Positions 54,439 through 62,720 of a stretch of 64,000 nucleotides of DNA are shown here, piece after piece (the stretch's first letter is position 1; every line of letters starts with the position of its first letter). Location: assembly GCA_951812805.1 (NCBI GenBank), contig CATOSZ010000001.1, positions 992,001 through 1,056,000 of the forward strand, read 5' to 3'. The notes under the pieces were generated by a model. It was given only the letters and a program-made list of their open reading frames with translations, was not told the origin of the DNA and did not search any database. Both the position numbers and the translations under genes were made by a program. This stretch comes from an uncultured Alphaproteobacteria bacterium. GTDB taxonomy: Bacteria; Pseudomonadota; Alphaproteobacteria; GCA-2731375.

Positions 54439-55035
54439 ATGCCCATGAGCGACAGCGCCGAAAGCATCTACGACACCCACGCGGCCGTGCGCCGGCTGAA
54501 AGAGGCCGGCATGCCGGAGCCGCAGGCCGAGGCCGTGGTCTCCGAGCAACACAACCTGATCCGCCATAATCTCGCGACCAAGGCCGATATCGAGACGGTG
54601 CGCGGCGAAATCGAGACCCTGCGCCTCGAAACCAAGGCTGAAATCGAGGCGGTTCGCGGCGATGTCGAAAAACTCCGGATCGAAACCAAGGCCGACATGC
54701 AGGCCCTGCATCTGGAGACGAACGCCGTCATCGAAGCCCTGCGTCAGGAGACCAAGGGTGAAATCGCGAGCGTCCGCGGCGAAATCGAGAATGTTCGCGC
54801 GGATGTCGAACGCCTCCGCCTGGAGACCAAGGCCGATATCGATCGTCTCCGACTGGAAACCAACGCGCGAATCGAGGACGTCCGCGCGGACGTCGAGAAA
54901 CTCCGCCTGGAGACCAAGGCCAGCATTTCCAGCCTGAAGCTCGATCTTCTGAAGTGGAACGCCGGCATGCTGTTCACCACCACGGTCGCCATCGGCGGCA
55001 TCGTTCTCGCCGCGCTGCGCCTGCTTCCCGTCTGA
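54439..55035 (+). CDS. Coiled-coil membrane-anchored protein (CCDC90/DUF1640-like)
   Basis: 198 residues from ATG 54439, 8 nt after GGAGAG; the longer open frame upstream runs through the 78-bp repeat and is not used. Residues 45-170 are a regular coiled coil made of about nine ETKADIExLRxE-type units (LRLETKAEIEAVRGDVEKLR). A single C-terminal membrane segment covers 177-196 (LFTTTVAIGGIVLAALRLLP). The layout resembles bacterial CCDC90/MCUR1-like DUF1640 proteins, which are trimeric membrane-anchored coiled coils of unclear role. Confidence 0.7.
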   Translation: MPMSDSAESIYDTHAAVRRLKEAGMPEPQAEAVVSEQHNLIRHNLATKADIETVRGEIETLRLETKAEIEAVRGDVEKLRIETKADMQALHLETNAVIEALRQETKGEIASVRGEIENVRADVERLRLETKADIDRLRLETNARIEDVRADVEKLRLETKASISSLKLDLLKWNAGMLFTTTVAIGGIVLAALRLLPV

Positions 55036-55185
55036 GGCCGCCCCGCCGCGCATTCCGTCCGGCATCCTTCTCGTAATTCACCGCCCACCACTTCCCGGCC
55101 CATGCAGGCCGCCGGCAGGCATTTCGCCGTCGGCGTCTTCCCCCCTGAACAACCACCCCATCGCCCGCTGGTAGCGCTCCCAGGC
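55036..55185. other. Short segment before IS-A copy 3
   Basis: On the minus strand, 55078-55185 is an open frame entering from IS-A and ending at a stop. It might be the last 35 codons of a gene cut by IS-A, but it has no recognisable motif. Confidence 0.25.
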
Positions 55186-55301
55186 TGTGAATCGGCATGC
55201 AAAACTGACCCACTTTGGTGGGTTATGAGCGGTAAGAATTGACCCACCTGGAACGCTAGCATCCGCACGGAACAGTGCGGAGGAAAGAGCAGGTGGTATT
55301 G

Positions 55302-56801
55302 ATGGAAAGCGTATTGAAGATCCGACGTTGGATATTACGGGAGGGTCGGAGTATCCGATCTGTATCTCGTCAGACTGGTTTGTCGCGGAACACGATTAAG
55401 AAGTATCTGAAGGACGGCGATCCACCGAGCTATCAGCGGCGCGTTTCACCCGTCCGGCGTAAGCTTAGCGATGGCTTCGCCAGCCGGCTTCGGGCGCTCT
55501 TTGAGCAGGACCTGGGGCGCCCGCGCCGTGAGCGCCGGACGGCCAAGAAGCTTTATGAGCAGCTTGTGTCGGAAGGCTATAGCGGATCCTACTCGACGGT
55601 TCAGAGGTTTGTCCGCGACCTGAAGCGTTCTGGCGCCGGATCGGGGGATGCGTTCATTCCGTTGCACTTTACGGCAGGTGACGCGCTCCAGTTTGACTGG
55701 AGCACGGAATACGCTGTCCTGGGCGGTGTCGAGCAGAAGGTAAAGGTTGCCCACTTCCGCCTATGTCATAGCCGCAAGCCCTTTGTTGTTGCCTATCCCA
55801 GCGAATCTCAGGAGATGGTGCTGGACGCCTTTGCACGGGCGATGTCTTTCTATGGCGGCGTACCGCGCCGGGTGATCATCGACAACCCCAAGACGATGGT
55901 AACCTATGTTTCGCGCTCTAAGGACCGTGTGTTCCATCCGCGCTTTCTGGCGTTGATGAACCACTATGTGATGGAACCGGTTGCTTGCACACCCGCGGCG
56001 GGGTGGGAGAAGGGTCAGATTGAGAACCAGGTTGGGTTCCTGCGGGGACAGCTGTTTGCGCCCAAGCCCGCCTTTGACGATCTGGATGCGCTGAACGGCT
56101 GGTTGCGTCTGCGCTGCGAGGAATTGGCGAATCGCGCCCACCCCGAACAATCGGATCGCAAGATCTCGGACGTGTTCGCAGACGAGTGCGCCGAACTGCG
56201 TCCCCTGGGCCGGGCTTTTGACGGCTATGTTGAGAAGGCCGCTCGTGTCCGCTCTACCTGTCTGGTCCAATATGCCACCAATCGCTATAGCGTCCCCTCC
56301 CGGTTCGCCGGGGAGCTTGTCTCTCTGCGCGCCTATGCGGACCGGATCGTGGTTGTGTCAGGGCAGAATGTGATTGCCGAGCACAAGCGCCGCTTTACCC
56401 GCAACGCCAGCTATTTCGAGCCCTGGCATTACCTGCCCCTACTCGACCGCAAGCCCGGCGCGCTGAGAGATGGCGCGCCCTTTGTGGGTTGGCAATTGCC
56501 TGAGGCGATGCACCGGGTCAGGGCGCATTACATGGCCGGCAAAGGCGGGGACCGGGAGTTTGTCGATCTGCTCCTGCTGGCCCAGGATCACGGGATCGAG
56601 GTGGTCGAGATAGCCTGTGAACTGGCCGTGGAGCAGAACACGCTGCGCCTTCCGGCCATCATCAATCTGATCAACCAACTGGTGGAGCCGGTCATCGCGC
56701 CATGGGGCGAGAGCCACGCCTATCCGCAACTGACCTTGCGGCCCGAAGCGGACTGCAAGCGCTATGAGACGCTGTGCGTTGCCGGGGAGGCCGTCGCATG
56801 A
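55302..56801 (+). CDS. istA: IstA transposase of IS-A, copy 3 (intact)
   Basis: The same 499-residue product as at 35090-36589, with D132, D194 and E241 intact. Confidence 0.93.
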   Translation: MESVLKIRRWILREGRSIRSVSRQTGLSRNTIKKYLKDGDPPSYQRRVSPVRRKLSDGFASRLRALFEQDLGRPRRERRTAKKLYEQLVSEGYSGSYSTVQRFVRDLKRSGAGSGDAFIPLHFTAGDALQFDWSTEYAVLGGVEQKVKVAHFRLCHSRKPFVVAYPSESQEMVLDAFARAMSFYGGVPRRVIIDNPKTMVTYVSRSKDRVFHPRFLALMNHYVMEPVACTPAAGWEKGQIENQVGFLRGQLFAPKPAFDDLDALNGWLRLRCEELANRAHPEQSDRKISDVFADECAELRPLGRAFDGYVEKAARVRSTCLVQYATNRYSVPSRFAGELVSLRAYADRIVVVSGQNVIAEHKRRFTRNASYFEPWHYLPLLDRKPGALRDGAPFVGWQLPEAMHRVRAHYMAGKGGDREFVDLLLLAQDHGIEVVEIACELAVEQNTLRLPAIINLINQLVEPVIAPWGESHAYPQLTLRPEADCKRYETLCVAGEAVA

Positions 56802-57529
56802 AAGCTTTGATAGACCAACTGATCGCCCTGAGGCTGTATGGAATGGCGGCTTGCGCCGAAGCTTTGCTGGCCGCGCGCAAGCCGCCAAGTCTGACCACTG
56901 CGATAAAGCAACTGATCGACGCCGAGACTGTAGAGCGCCGGGTGCGCTCTATCCAGCACCAAATGCGGGCCTCGAAGTTCCCCCACCATAAGGACTTCGC
57001 CACTTTCGATTACGGCCTAGCCGCCGTCACCCAAGCGCAAATCGACCCCTTCTGCTCAGGGCAGTTCACCCAGGAGGCCCACAACCTCATTCTGGTGGGC
57101 GGAACCGGTACGGGCAAAACCCACATCGCCATTGCTCTGGGGACGCTGTTGATCAATCAGGGAAAGAAGGTCCGTTTCTTCAACGCCGTCGATCTGATCA
57201 ATGCGCTGATCAAGGAACAGGCCGAAGGCAACGCCGGCAAGATCATCCGGCAACTGACGGCCATGGATTGCGTCATCATCGACGAACTGGGCTATATCCC
57301 ATTCCCCAAATCCGGCGGTGCGCTCTTGTTCCACCTGATCAGCAAACTCTATGAGAAGACCAGCGTCATCATCACCACCAATCTGGAGTTCGGGGAATGG
57401 GTCTCCGTCTTCGGAGATGCAAAAATGACAACCGCGTTGCTGGATCGTGTAACGCATCACTGCGCAATCATCGAAACAGGCAACATGTCTTACCGCTTCG
57501 CACAAAGCAAACAGCGACGACAAAAGTAG
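56798..57529 (+). CDS. istB: IstB ATPase of IS-A, copy 3
   Basis: The same 243-residue product as the other two copies, overlapping istA by ATGA. Confidence 0.93.
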   Translation: MKALIDQLIALRLYGMAACAEALLAARKPPSLTTAIKQLIDAETVERRVRSIQHQMRASKFPHHKDFATFDYGLAAVTQAQIDPFCSGQFTQEAHNLILVGGTGTGKTHIAIALGTLLINQGKKVRFFNAVDLINALIKEQAEGNAGKIIRQLTAMDCVIIDELGYIPFPKSGGALLFHLISKLYEKTSVIITTNLEFGEWVSVFGDAKMTTALLDRVTHHCAIIETGNMSYRFAQSKQRRQK

Positions 57530-57545
57530 CCGCCCTGTAAGCAAA

Positions 57546-57591
57546 GCCCCAGGCTGATCCGCTATATGGAGCCAATCAGCCTGGGGGCTTT
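57546..57591 (+). terminator. Terminator after istB (IS-A copy 3)
   Basis: The same hairpin plus TTT as in copies 1 and 2. Confidence 0.65.
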
Positions 57592-57701
57592 CATCGCAAA
57601 GGCGGGCAAATCAAAACGGGTCCTGTACAGATTGTTCTGCAAAAGGGGTTTCGTAGCTGGGGCACAAGTCCGGGCCGATGGGGTGGATGAGCTGCCTCCG
57701 G

Positions 57702-57815
57702 CTGGTCCGGGCTCTCGCGATCGAAATCCATGAGGACTGGCTGGATGCCAACCGCTAGCTCAACATGATCCATCTCAAGGAGAGCAAAAGCGAACGCATC
57801 CAGAAAGCCGCCTGA
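57702..57815 (+). pseudogene. IS256-like C-terminal remnant in the IS-A right arm, copy 3
   Basis: The same 38 codons with the internal TAG as in copies 1 and 2. The remainder of the arm (57592-58163) has inverted repeats at about 57824-57873 and 57985-58091 and no gene. Confidence 0.5.
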
Positions 57816-57984
57816 CGGCGGCTCGGCATGCCTGGCGCTCCGAGCAATCGAAATCTCCGCGCCAGGCATGCCGGTGGCCCTCATCGGCAGCCATGACAAA
57901 CTTGCAGAACAGTCTGGACACTACTTCAAAAGCTCATTGCCACTTCAAGAACCCCACCTGATCCCCACGTTCCGCCGCCGGCCC

Positions 57985-58091
57985 GGTTGTCCCGGTGGGC
58001 CCACAGGCCCCTCCCACGCGGCTTCGCTCCGCGTAACGCAAAGCGCTACACGAAGCCGCGCGGGGCCCTCCCGTGGACTACCGGGACAACC
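57985..58091 (+). repeat. Nested inverted-repeat structure in the IS-A right arm (copy 3)
   Basis: Identical to the structures at 11174-11280 and 37773-37879. Confidence 0.55.
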
Positions 58092-58221
58092 TCCGTCGAA
58101 GCAAGGGAGGGGGGGGTCAATTTTGCACGCCGATAGGGGGTCAGAATTAAATGCTGATTGACATTGTGGACGACCGGGCCATAACCGGCGCCACGCCAAA
58201 AAAATCCGGGTCGAGGGCACC

Positions 58222-58256
58222 GGCCGCTCATCTGACGGACTGTCAGGTGGGCGGCC
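58222..58256 (+). promoter_or_regulatory. 15-bp leader hairpin upstream of the 39-residue membrane peptide
   Basis: GGCCGCTCATCTGAC pairs along all 15 positions with GTCAGGTGGGCGGCC (two pairs are G-U in RNA) around the loop GGACT. No T-run follows. AAGGAG and the small gene's start come 11-24 nt later, so this looks like a 5' leader structure rather than a terminator. Confidence 0.55.
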
Positions 58257-58280
58257 CTTCACCGCGAAAGGAGCTTCGCC

Positions 58281-58400
58281 ATGGCGAAACGTGCCCCCTA
58301 CAGACCTTCCGATCCGATGGCTTTCTTCTCCCTCGTCGCCGCGACGCTTTCGCTCGCGACCATGGCGTTGATGGCGACGGGCGTCACCACGATGTTCTGA
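58281..58400 (+). CDS. 39-residue single-pass membrane peptide
   Basis: ATG 58281 follows AAGGAG with 7 nt spacing, an almost ideal ribosome site. The product is MAKRAPYRPSDP plus a hydrophobic segment (AFFSLVAATLSLATMALMAT) and GVTTMF. A basic N-terminus and one membrane helix suggest an inner-membrane micropeptide with a cytosolic N-terminus. I know no family. It is convergent with the LLM gene, whose stop lies 9 nt away. Confidence 0.6.
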   Translation: MAKRAPYRPSDPMAFFSLVAATLSLATMALMATGVTTMF

Positions 58401-58409
58401 GGCCGGCCC

Positions 58410-59360
58410 TCAACCCTCGACGTGGGCCCGCACCTCGGTGCGGAACCAGTCCATCACCTCGTAGCTTTCCTCGACGCTGGCGCGGACCAGGTTGACGATG
58501 ATCGTGGTCACGCCGGCCTCGGCAAGGCCTCGGTAATCCTCGGCGATCTGCGCCGCTTCGCCGGTGCCGAGGAAACGCCCACCCCCCTCGACGTCGAACG
58601 GGGGCGCGTCGAAGGCCCAGTTGGCGCAATAGCCGCGCGCGATCGTCGCGGGATCGCGGTTCGCCTTTTCCGCCTGGGCGACCAGCTTTTCCGCCCGGGC
58701 CCGGTATTGGGCGACGGTCGCGCAGGGAAAGCGAGGGTTGCCGCCAATCGGGTACCAGCCATCGCCCAATTCCGCCGTGCGGCGCAGCGCCCGCGGGCTT
58801 TCGCCGCCGATCCAGATCGGGATGGTGCCGTTCGTCGGCTTCGGCTCGAAGACGATGTCGGAGAAGGCACCGTAAGGACTGTCGAAGGCGGGGGCGTCGT
58901 TTTGCCAAAGCTCGCGGAAGATCCGAATATAGTCGTCGGTGACATCGCCGCGCGCCTCGAAGTCTTCGGCACCCAGCGCCTCGAACTCCTCCTTCATCCA
59001 GCCGGCGCCGCACCCCAGCACGACGCGGCCTTCGGAGAGATGATCGACCGTCGACAGCACCTTGGCCGTGTGCACGGGACGGCGATGCGGCACGACCATG
59101 ACGGACGTCAGCAGTTTCGTCCGTTCCGTCACCGCGGCGAGCCAGGCGAGCGCCGTCGGCTGGTCCAGCCAGAGGTTGGGAAAGGTCGGCTTGCCGTCGG
59201 CGGCATAGGGATAGACGTGGTCGAACGAGTTCGGGATCACGATGTGATCCGAAACGGTGAGATACTCGTAACCCAGCGCTTCGCCTTTCTGCGCCAGGGC
59301 CTTCAGGTCGTGCCGGTTGGCCATCGGCCCCCGGGTCGGCATGGAGAAGCCGAATTCCAT
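58410..59360 (-). CDS. LLM-class flavin-dependent oxidoreductase (luciferase-like), paralogue 1
   Basis: A 316-residue luciferase-like TIM barrel. Typical segments are FGFSMPTRGPMA, LTVSDHIVIPNSFDHVYPYA, LLTSVMVVPHRRPVHTAKVL, DHLSEGRVVLGCGAGWMKEE, and PIWIGGESPRALRRTAELGD with GWYP. Family members use FMN or F420 to oxidise aldehydes, sulfonates or other small molecules; this set resembles the 'TIGR03619'-type F420-like branch. It has a close paralogue upstream in the same operon (59393-60346), with 32 nt between them. Confidence 0.83.
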   Translation of the reverse strand: MEFGFSMPTRGPMANRHDLKALAQKGEALGYEYLTVSDHIVIPNSFDHVYPYAADGKPTFPNLWLDQPTALAWLAAVTERTKLLTSVMVVPHRRPVHTAKVLSTVDHLSEGRVVLGCGAGWMKEEFEALGAEDFEARGDVTDDYIRIFRELWQNDAPAFDSPYGAFSDIVFEPKPTNGTIPIWIGGESPRALRRTAELGDGWYPIGGNPRFPCATVAQYRARAEKLVAQAEKANRDPATIARGYCANWAFDAPPFDVEGGGRFLGTGEAAQIAEDYRGLAEAGVTTIIVNLVRASVEESYEVMDWFRTEVRAHVEG

Positions 59361-59392
59361 GGTTCTGTTTCCTTCCTGTTTCGGGCCTCGCG

Positions 59393-60346
59393 TCAGGCGG
59401 TGACGAGGGGGCGGATCTCTTCCGCGAAATGACTGAGCTGGTCGAGGGTGGCCTGCAAGGTCGGCGGCTGAAAGTTGAACAAGGTGCGGGTGACGCCCTG
59501 TTCGGCCAGCGCCCCGATGTCGCCGGCGATCGCGTCGGCATCACCGGTGAAGAGGTGGCGTTCCCCCGCCTCCATCTCGAGCGGTGGGCGGTCGAACGGC
59601 CAGTTTGCCCAGTAGGCGAGCTCGATCGAGGCTGGATCGCGGCCGATCTCCTCCGCCAGGCCATGCAGGCGTTCGACCCGTTTGGCATAGCGGGCAATCG
59701 TATTGCAGGGAAAGCGGGGGTTGGAGCCGACCGGATACCAGCAATCGCCGAGGCGCGCGGTACGGCGCAGCGCCGGCGCGCTTTCCCCGCCGATCCAGAA
59801 GGGAATGCGGCCGGCCGGTTTCGGCTCGAACACCAGATTGCCGACCGGGGCGAAGTCGCCGTCGTAGGCCGGCACATCCTGTTCCCAGAGTGCGCGGAAG
59901 GCCTCCAGATATTCGTCCGTCACCCGGCCGCGGGCGTCGAAATCGGGCGCGCCCAGCGCCTCGAACTCTTCGCGCATCCAGCCGGTGCCGACGCCGAGGA
60001 CGACCCGGCCGCCCGAGAGCACGTCGATCGTGGCGAGCATTTTCGCCGTCTGCACATGCTGGCGGTGTGGGATCACCATCACCGAGCTCAGCAGCTTGGC
60101 CCGGCTGGTCGCCTGGGCGACCCAGGCCATCATCGTGATCTGCTCCAGGCAGGAGCCGATCGTCTTGCCGGCCCACACGCCGTCGGCCGAATAGGGATAG
60201 GTCGAAGCGATCTCCGTCGGCACCACGATGTGATCGGGAATGCAGATGTAGTCGAAGCCGAGCGCCTCGCCATGGCGGGCGATCGTCAGAATTGAGTCCG
60301 GGTCGGCCGTCGGCCCCCGGGTCGGCACGCTGAAGCCATATTCCAT
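59393..60346 (-). CDS. LLM-class flavin-dependent oxidoreductase, paralogue 2
   Basis: 317 residues from ATG 60346, whose protein begins MEYGFSVPTRGPTA like its paralogue; the longer upstream frame overlaps the promoter side and is not used. It has IPDHIVVPTEIASTYPYSAD, SVMVIPHRQHVQTAKMLATI, GRVVLGVGTGWMREEFEALG and PFWIGGESAPALRRTARLGD. It is colinear with paralogue 1 along the whole length, so the pair arose by duplication. GGAGG lies 11 nt upstream. Confidence 0.83.
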   Translation of the reverse strand: MEYGFSVPTRGPTADPDSILTIARHGEALGFDYICIPDHIVVPTEIASTYPYSADGVWAGKTIGSCLEQITMMAWVAQATSRAKLLSSVMVIPHRQHVQTAKMLATIDVLSGGRVVLGVGTGWMREEFEALGAPDFDARGRVTDEYLEAFRALWEQDVPAYDGDFAPVGNLVFEPKPAGRIPFWIGGESAPALRRTARLGDCWYPVGSNPRFPCNTIARYAKRVERLHGLAEEIGRDPASIELAYWANWPFDRPPLEMEAGERHLFTGDADAIAGDIGALAEQGVTRTLFNFQPPTLQATLDQLSHFAEEIRPLVTA

Positions 60347-60386
60347 GTCGTTCGGTTCCTCCATCCCCTCCAAGGCCGGCGCAAAT

Positions 60387-61289
60387 CTAGCGCGGGTGCC
60401 CCGGTCGGGATAGGGGGCCCTCGTCACGAAACAACCTGGCCATGGGATCGCGCCGCTGCGCGTGCGCGGGCGGCGGGTCGGGCAGCCAGTCCGCATCGAG
60501 CCACAGCCGCAGCAGGCGGCGCCGACGTGCCTTTTCCGGCCAGTCCTCGTAGGCGTCGCGGGCATGCAGGACGCGGAAGTTGTTGACGATCAGCGTCTCG
60601 CCCGGCGCCAGGGCGAAACGGTACTGAAAGGCCGGATCCATGGCGTAGTTATCGAAGAGGTCGAGGGCGTCGCGCTGCGCCGGGCGCATCGGCACGCCGG
60701 AGACCTCGCCCGCCTGTTCGATAAACGGTCGGTAGTAGACGCAACTGAGGCCACCCGGCCCTTCGGCCAGCAGCGGCATGGCGGGCCGGATTTCGCCCGC
60801 ACCCTCGCGCCGATCGTCGGGAATGTAGAAGGCGAAACCGGCCTCCAGTTCCGCCAGCAGGTCCGGGCGGGCCGCCTGAATGGCGCGGCGGACGCTCACC
60901 GCGCTCACCAGCCGGTTCTCGCCGCCGGCCCGCGCCGCGCGCAAACAGTGCAGCGCGATGAGGGGCGAGGGATCGGTGTGCGGCGTCAACTCCCCCGGTG
61001 AGCGGTAGCCCCGTTCGTCGAAGGCGTCCTCGTCCGTGAAGTCGGCGATCTCCACCAGCGTCTCGCGACGGGCATTCTGCGCCAACGGCCGACCGAGCGC
61101 GGCACCGAAGCGGCGAAATTCCTCCGCCGCCGATCCGTCCACCGGCAACCCCTCGACGATCGAGAACCCGGGCCCTTGCGCGAGATCGTCGCGGATTTCG
61201 GCCAGCGCCGTCGCCGTTCGGCGCGGTGCCCCCTGTTCCGCGATGTCCGCGGCCCGCCATCCGGGGCCGAGCCGCCGCCCGCCATCCAT
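60387..61289 (-). CDS. TauD/TfdA-family Fe(II)/2-oxoglutarate dioxygenase
   Basis: A 300-residue dioxygenase. Iron ligands are H104 and D106 (LTPHTDPSPL) and the distal H242 (FRVLHARDAYED); the Arg cluster after it (RRRRLLRLWLD) would bind 2-oxoglutarate. The start ATG 61289 follows GGAGA; an in-frame extension of 21 residues is possible. Family members hydroxylate taurine, phenoxyacids, carnitine precursors and similar. It is 40 nt upstream of the LLM pair and is probably in the same operon. Confidence 0.82.
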   Translation of the reverse strand: MDGGRRLGPGWRAADIAEQGAPRRTATALAEIRDDLAQGPGFSIVEGLPVDGSAAEEFRRFGAALGRPLAQNARRETLVEIADFTDEDAFDERGYRSPGELTPHTDPSPLIALHCLRAARAGGENRLVSAVSVRRAIQAARPDLLAELEAGFAFYIPDDRREGAGEIRPAMPLLAEGPGGLSCVYYRPFIEQAGEVSGVPMRPAQRDALDLFDNYAMDPAFQYRFALAPGETLIVNNFRVLHARDAYEDWPEKARRRRLLRLWLDADWLPDPPPAHAQRRDPMARLFRDEGPLSRPGHPR

Positions 61290-61375
61290 GTGGTATCTCC
61301 TCGCCCGTTGGCGCTCGGCGGGCAGCCTCGCATATTCTCCCGCCCCTGACATGGTGTTTGCGAAAGGACGGCAGG

Positions 61376-62203
61376 ATGGATCTTCAACTCGGCGGCAAAG
61401 TCGCCTTGATCACCGGGGCCAGCAAGGGGATCGGCCTTGCCGCCGCGCGGGCCTTCGCCGCCGAAGGCGCCCACGTCATTCTGAGCGCGCGGGGTGAAGA
61501 GGCGCTGGAAGATGCGGTGCAAACACTGCGGCGGGACGCCGAGGGGCAAATCCACGGCCTGGCGGCGGACGTGACGCGGCCCGCCGACCTGGATGCCCTG
61601 ACGGCTTTCGCGCACGACCATTTCGGCCGGGTCGACGTCCTGGTCAACAACGCCGGCACCGGGACCTACAAGCCGTTTCTCGAGGTCGAGGACGCGGAAC
61701 TGGAATACGGCATGGCGATCAACTTCTTCGCCCAGTTTCGGCTATCACAGCGGGTCGTGCCCATGATGATCGAGGCGGGCGGCGGTGCCATCGTCAATGT
61801 CGCGGGCCGCACGGCGCTGCAGACCGCCAATCCGCCGGGCTCGACCTGCACGGGGCCGGCCAAGGCGGCCGAACTGCGCTTTACCGCCGATCTCGCCGAC
61901 GAGCTGCGCCCGCACGGCATCCGCGTCAACTGCGTCGTCCCGGGCGTCGTCGTCACCCCCGATCGTTTCGAGAAGTGGGAGCGGGAGACCGATGGATCCG
62001 CCTACGACGAAGCATCCGCCCTCACCCGCCGCCAGCGGATCGTCGCCCGGCACGGCCCCTGGGGGAGCGCCGAGGAGGTCGCCGATACCATCCTCTATCT
62101 CGCCTCGCCGCGCGCTATCTACGTCAACGGCGCGTCCCTGCTGGTCGACGGCGCCAACAAGCGGTCCTACACCCGCCTCCTTCGAGAGCAGGGTATGAAC
62201 TAA
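61376..62203 (+). CDS. SDR-family protein with altered catalytic residues
   Basis: 275 residues from ATG 61376 after AAAGGA; the upstream extension has no similarity. The NAD(P) motif TGASKGIG (13-20) and NNAG (91-94) are intact. In the YxxxK site Lys is K163 but the Tyr position is T159 (STCTGPAKAAEL), and the Ser position 13 residues earlier is T146. Classical SDR enzymes need Tyr and Ser, so ordinary alcohol/ketone redox activity is doubtful. It is divergent from the TauD/LLM operon. Confidence 0.8.
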   Translation: MDLQLGGKVALITGASKGIGLAAARAFAAEGAHVILSARGEEALEDAVQTLRRDAEGQIHGLAADVTRPADLDALTAFAHDHFGRVDVLVNNAGTGTYKPFLEVEDAELEYGMAINFFAQFRLSQRVVPMMIEAGGGAIVNVAGRTALQTANPPGSTCTGPAKAAELRFTADLADELRPHGIRVNCVVPGVVVTPDRFEKWERETDGSAYDEASALTRRQRIVARHGPWGSAEEVADTILYLASPRAIYVNGASLLVDGANKRSYTRLLREQGMN

Positions 62204-62640
62204 CCGCAGAGCCGCGGTGGACCACCGTCGGTGCCCGGGCGGCCGTGGTGGAGGCGATCGATGCCGGCCCAATAGGCCGCCGCCTCGCACATCGGACAGG
62301 GCGGGGAGGAGGAATAGAGCACCGCACCCGAAAGGTCGCGGCCGAGGACGCGGGCGGCATCGCGGATCGCTTCCATCTCCGCATGCGCCGTCGGATCGCC
62401 GCGCGTGATCACCCGGCTCGGCGCCTCGGCAACGACACTGCCCGCCTTCACGACGATCGCGCCGTATCCTCTATCTCCCGCGTCGAGCGCCCGCTGGCGC
62501 ATCGCGAAAGCTCGCTCGATGAATTCGTCGGCCTCGCCGGCGTGCGTGGATGTCGACGCCAGGCCGAGGCCGATCCCGGCGAGTAGCGCGCGCCGGGAAG
62601 GATTCTTGTCGTGGGGCCTCATCGCAATGCTCCTATTCAT
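62200..62640 (-). CDS. Tat-exported cytidine/guanine deaminase-fold protein
   Basis: A 146-residue deaminase-superfamily protein. The zinc site is H86-A-E88 (TAHAEMEAI) and C115-PM-C118 (PPCPMCEA). The N-terminus contains a twin-arginine signal (NPSRRALLAGIGLGLASTST then HA), so the enzyme is predicted to fold in the cytoplasm and be exported, which is unusual for nucleobase deaminases. The start could be ATG 62640 or ATG 62622. Its stop overlaps the SDR stop (convergent genes). Confidence 0.78.
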   Translation of the reverse strand: MNRSIAMRPHDKNPSRRALLAGIGLGLASTSTHAGEADEFIERAFAMRQRALDAGDRGYGAIVVKAGSVVAEAPSRVITRGDPTAHAEMEAIRDAARVLGRDLSGAVLYSSSPPCPMCEAAAYWAGIDRLHHGRPGTDGGPPRLCG

Positions 62641-62720
62641 CGGGACACTGCTGAAAGTATAGAGCCATTGGCACCTGACTCTGACAGCGGAACCGGGCCC
62701 GGTAGCAGATGACGCGCTGG

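Larger units (their letters stand above)
55186..58163 (+). mobile_element. IS21-family element IS-A, copy 3
   Basis: A 2978-bp, uninterrupted copy; it differs from copy 2 by an A inside the G-run near the right end and two extra bases. The left flank (TCCCAGGC) and right flank (TTGTGGAC) do not match. It joins the conjugative segment to the region of LLM-type oxygenase genes. Confidence 0.92.
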
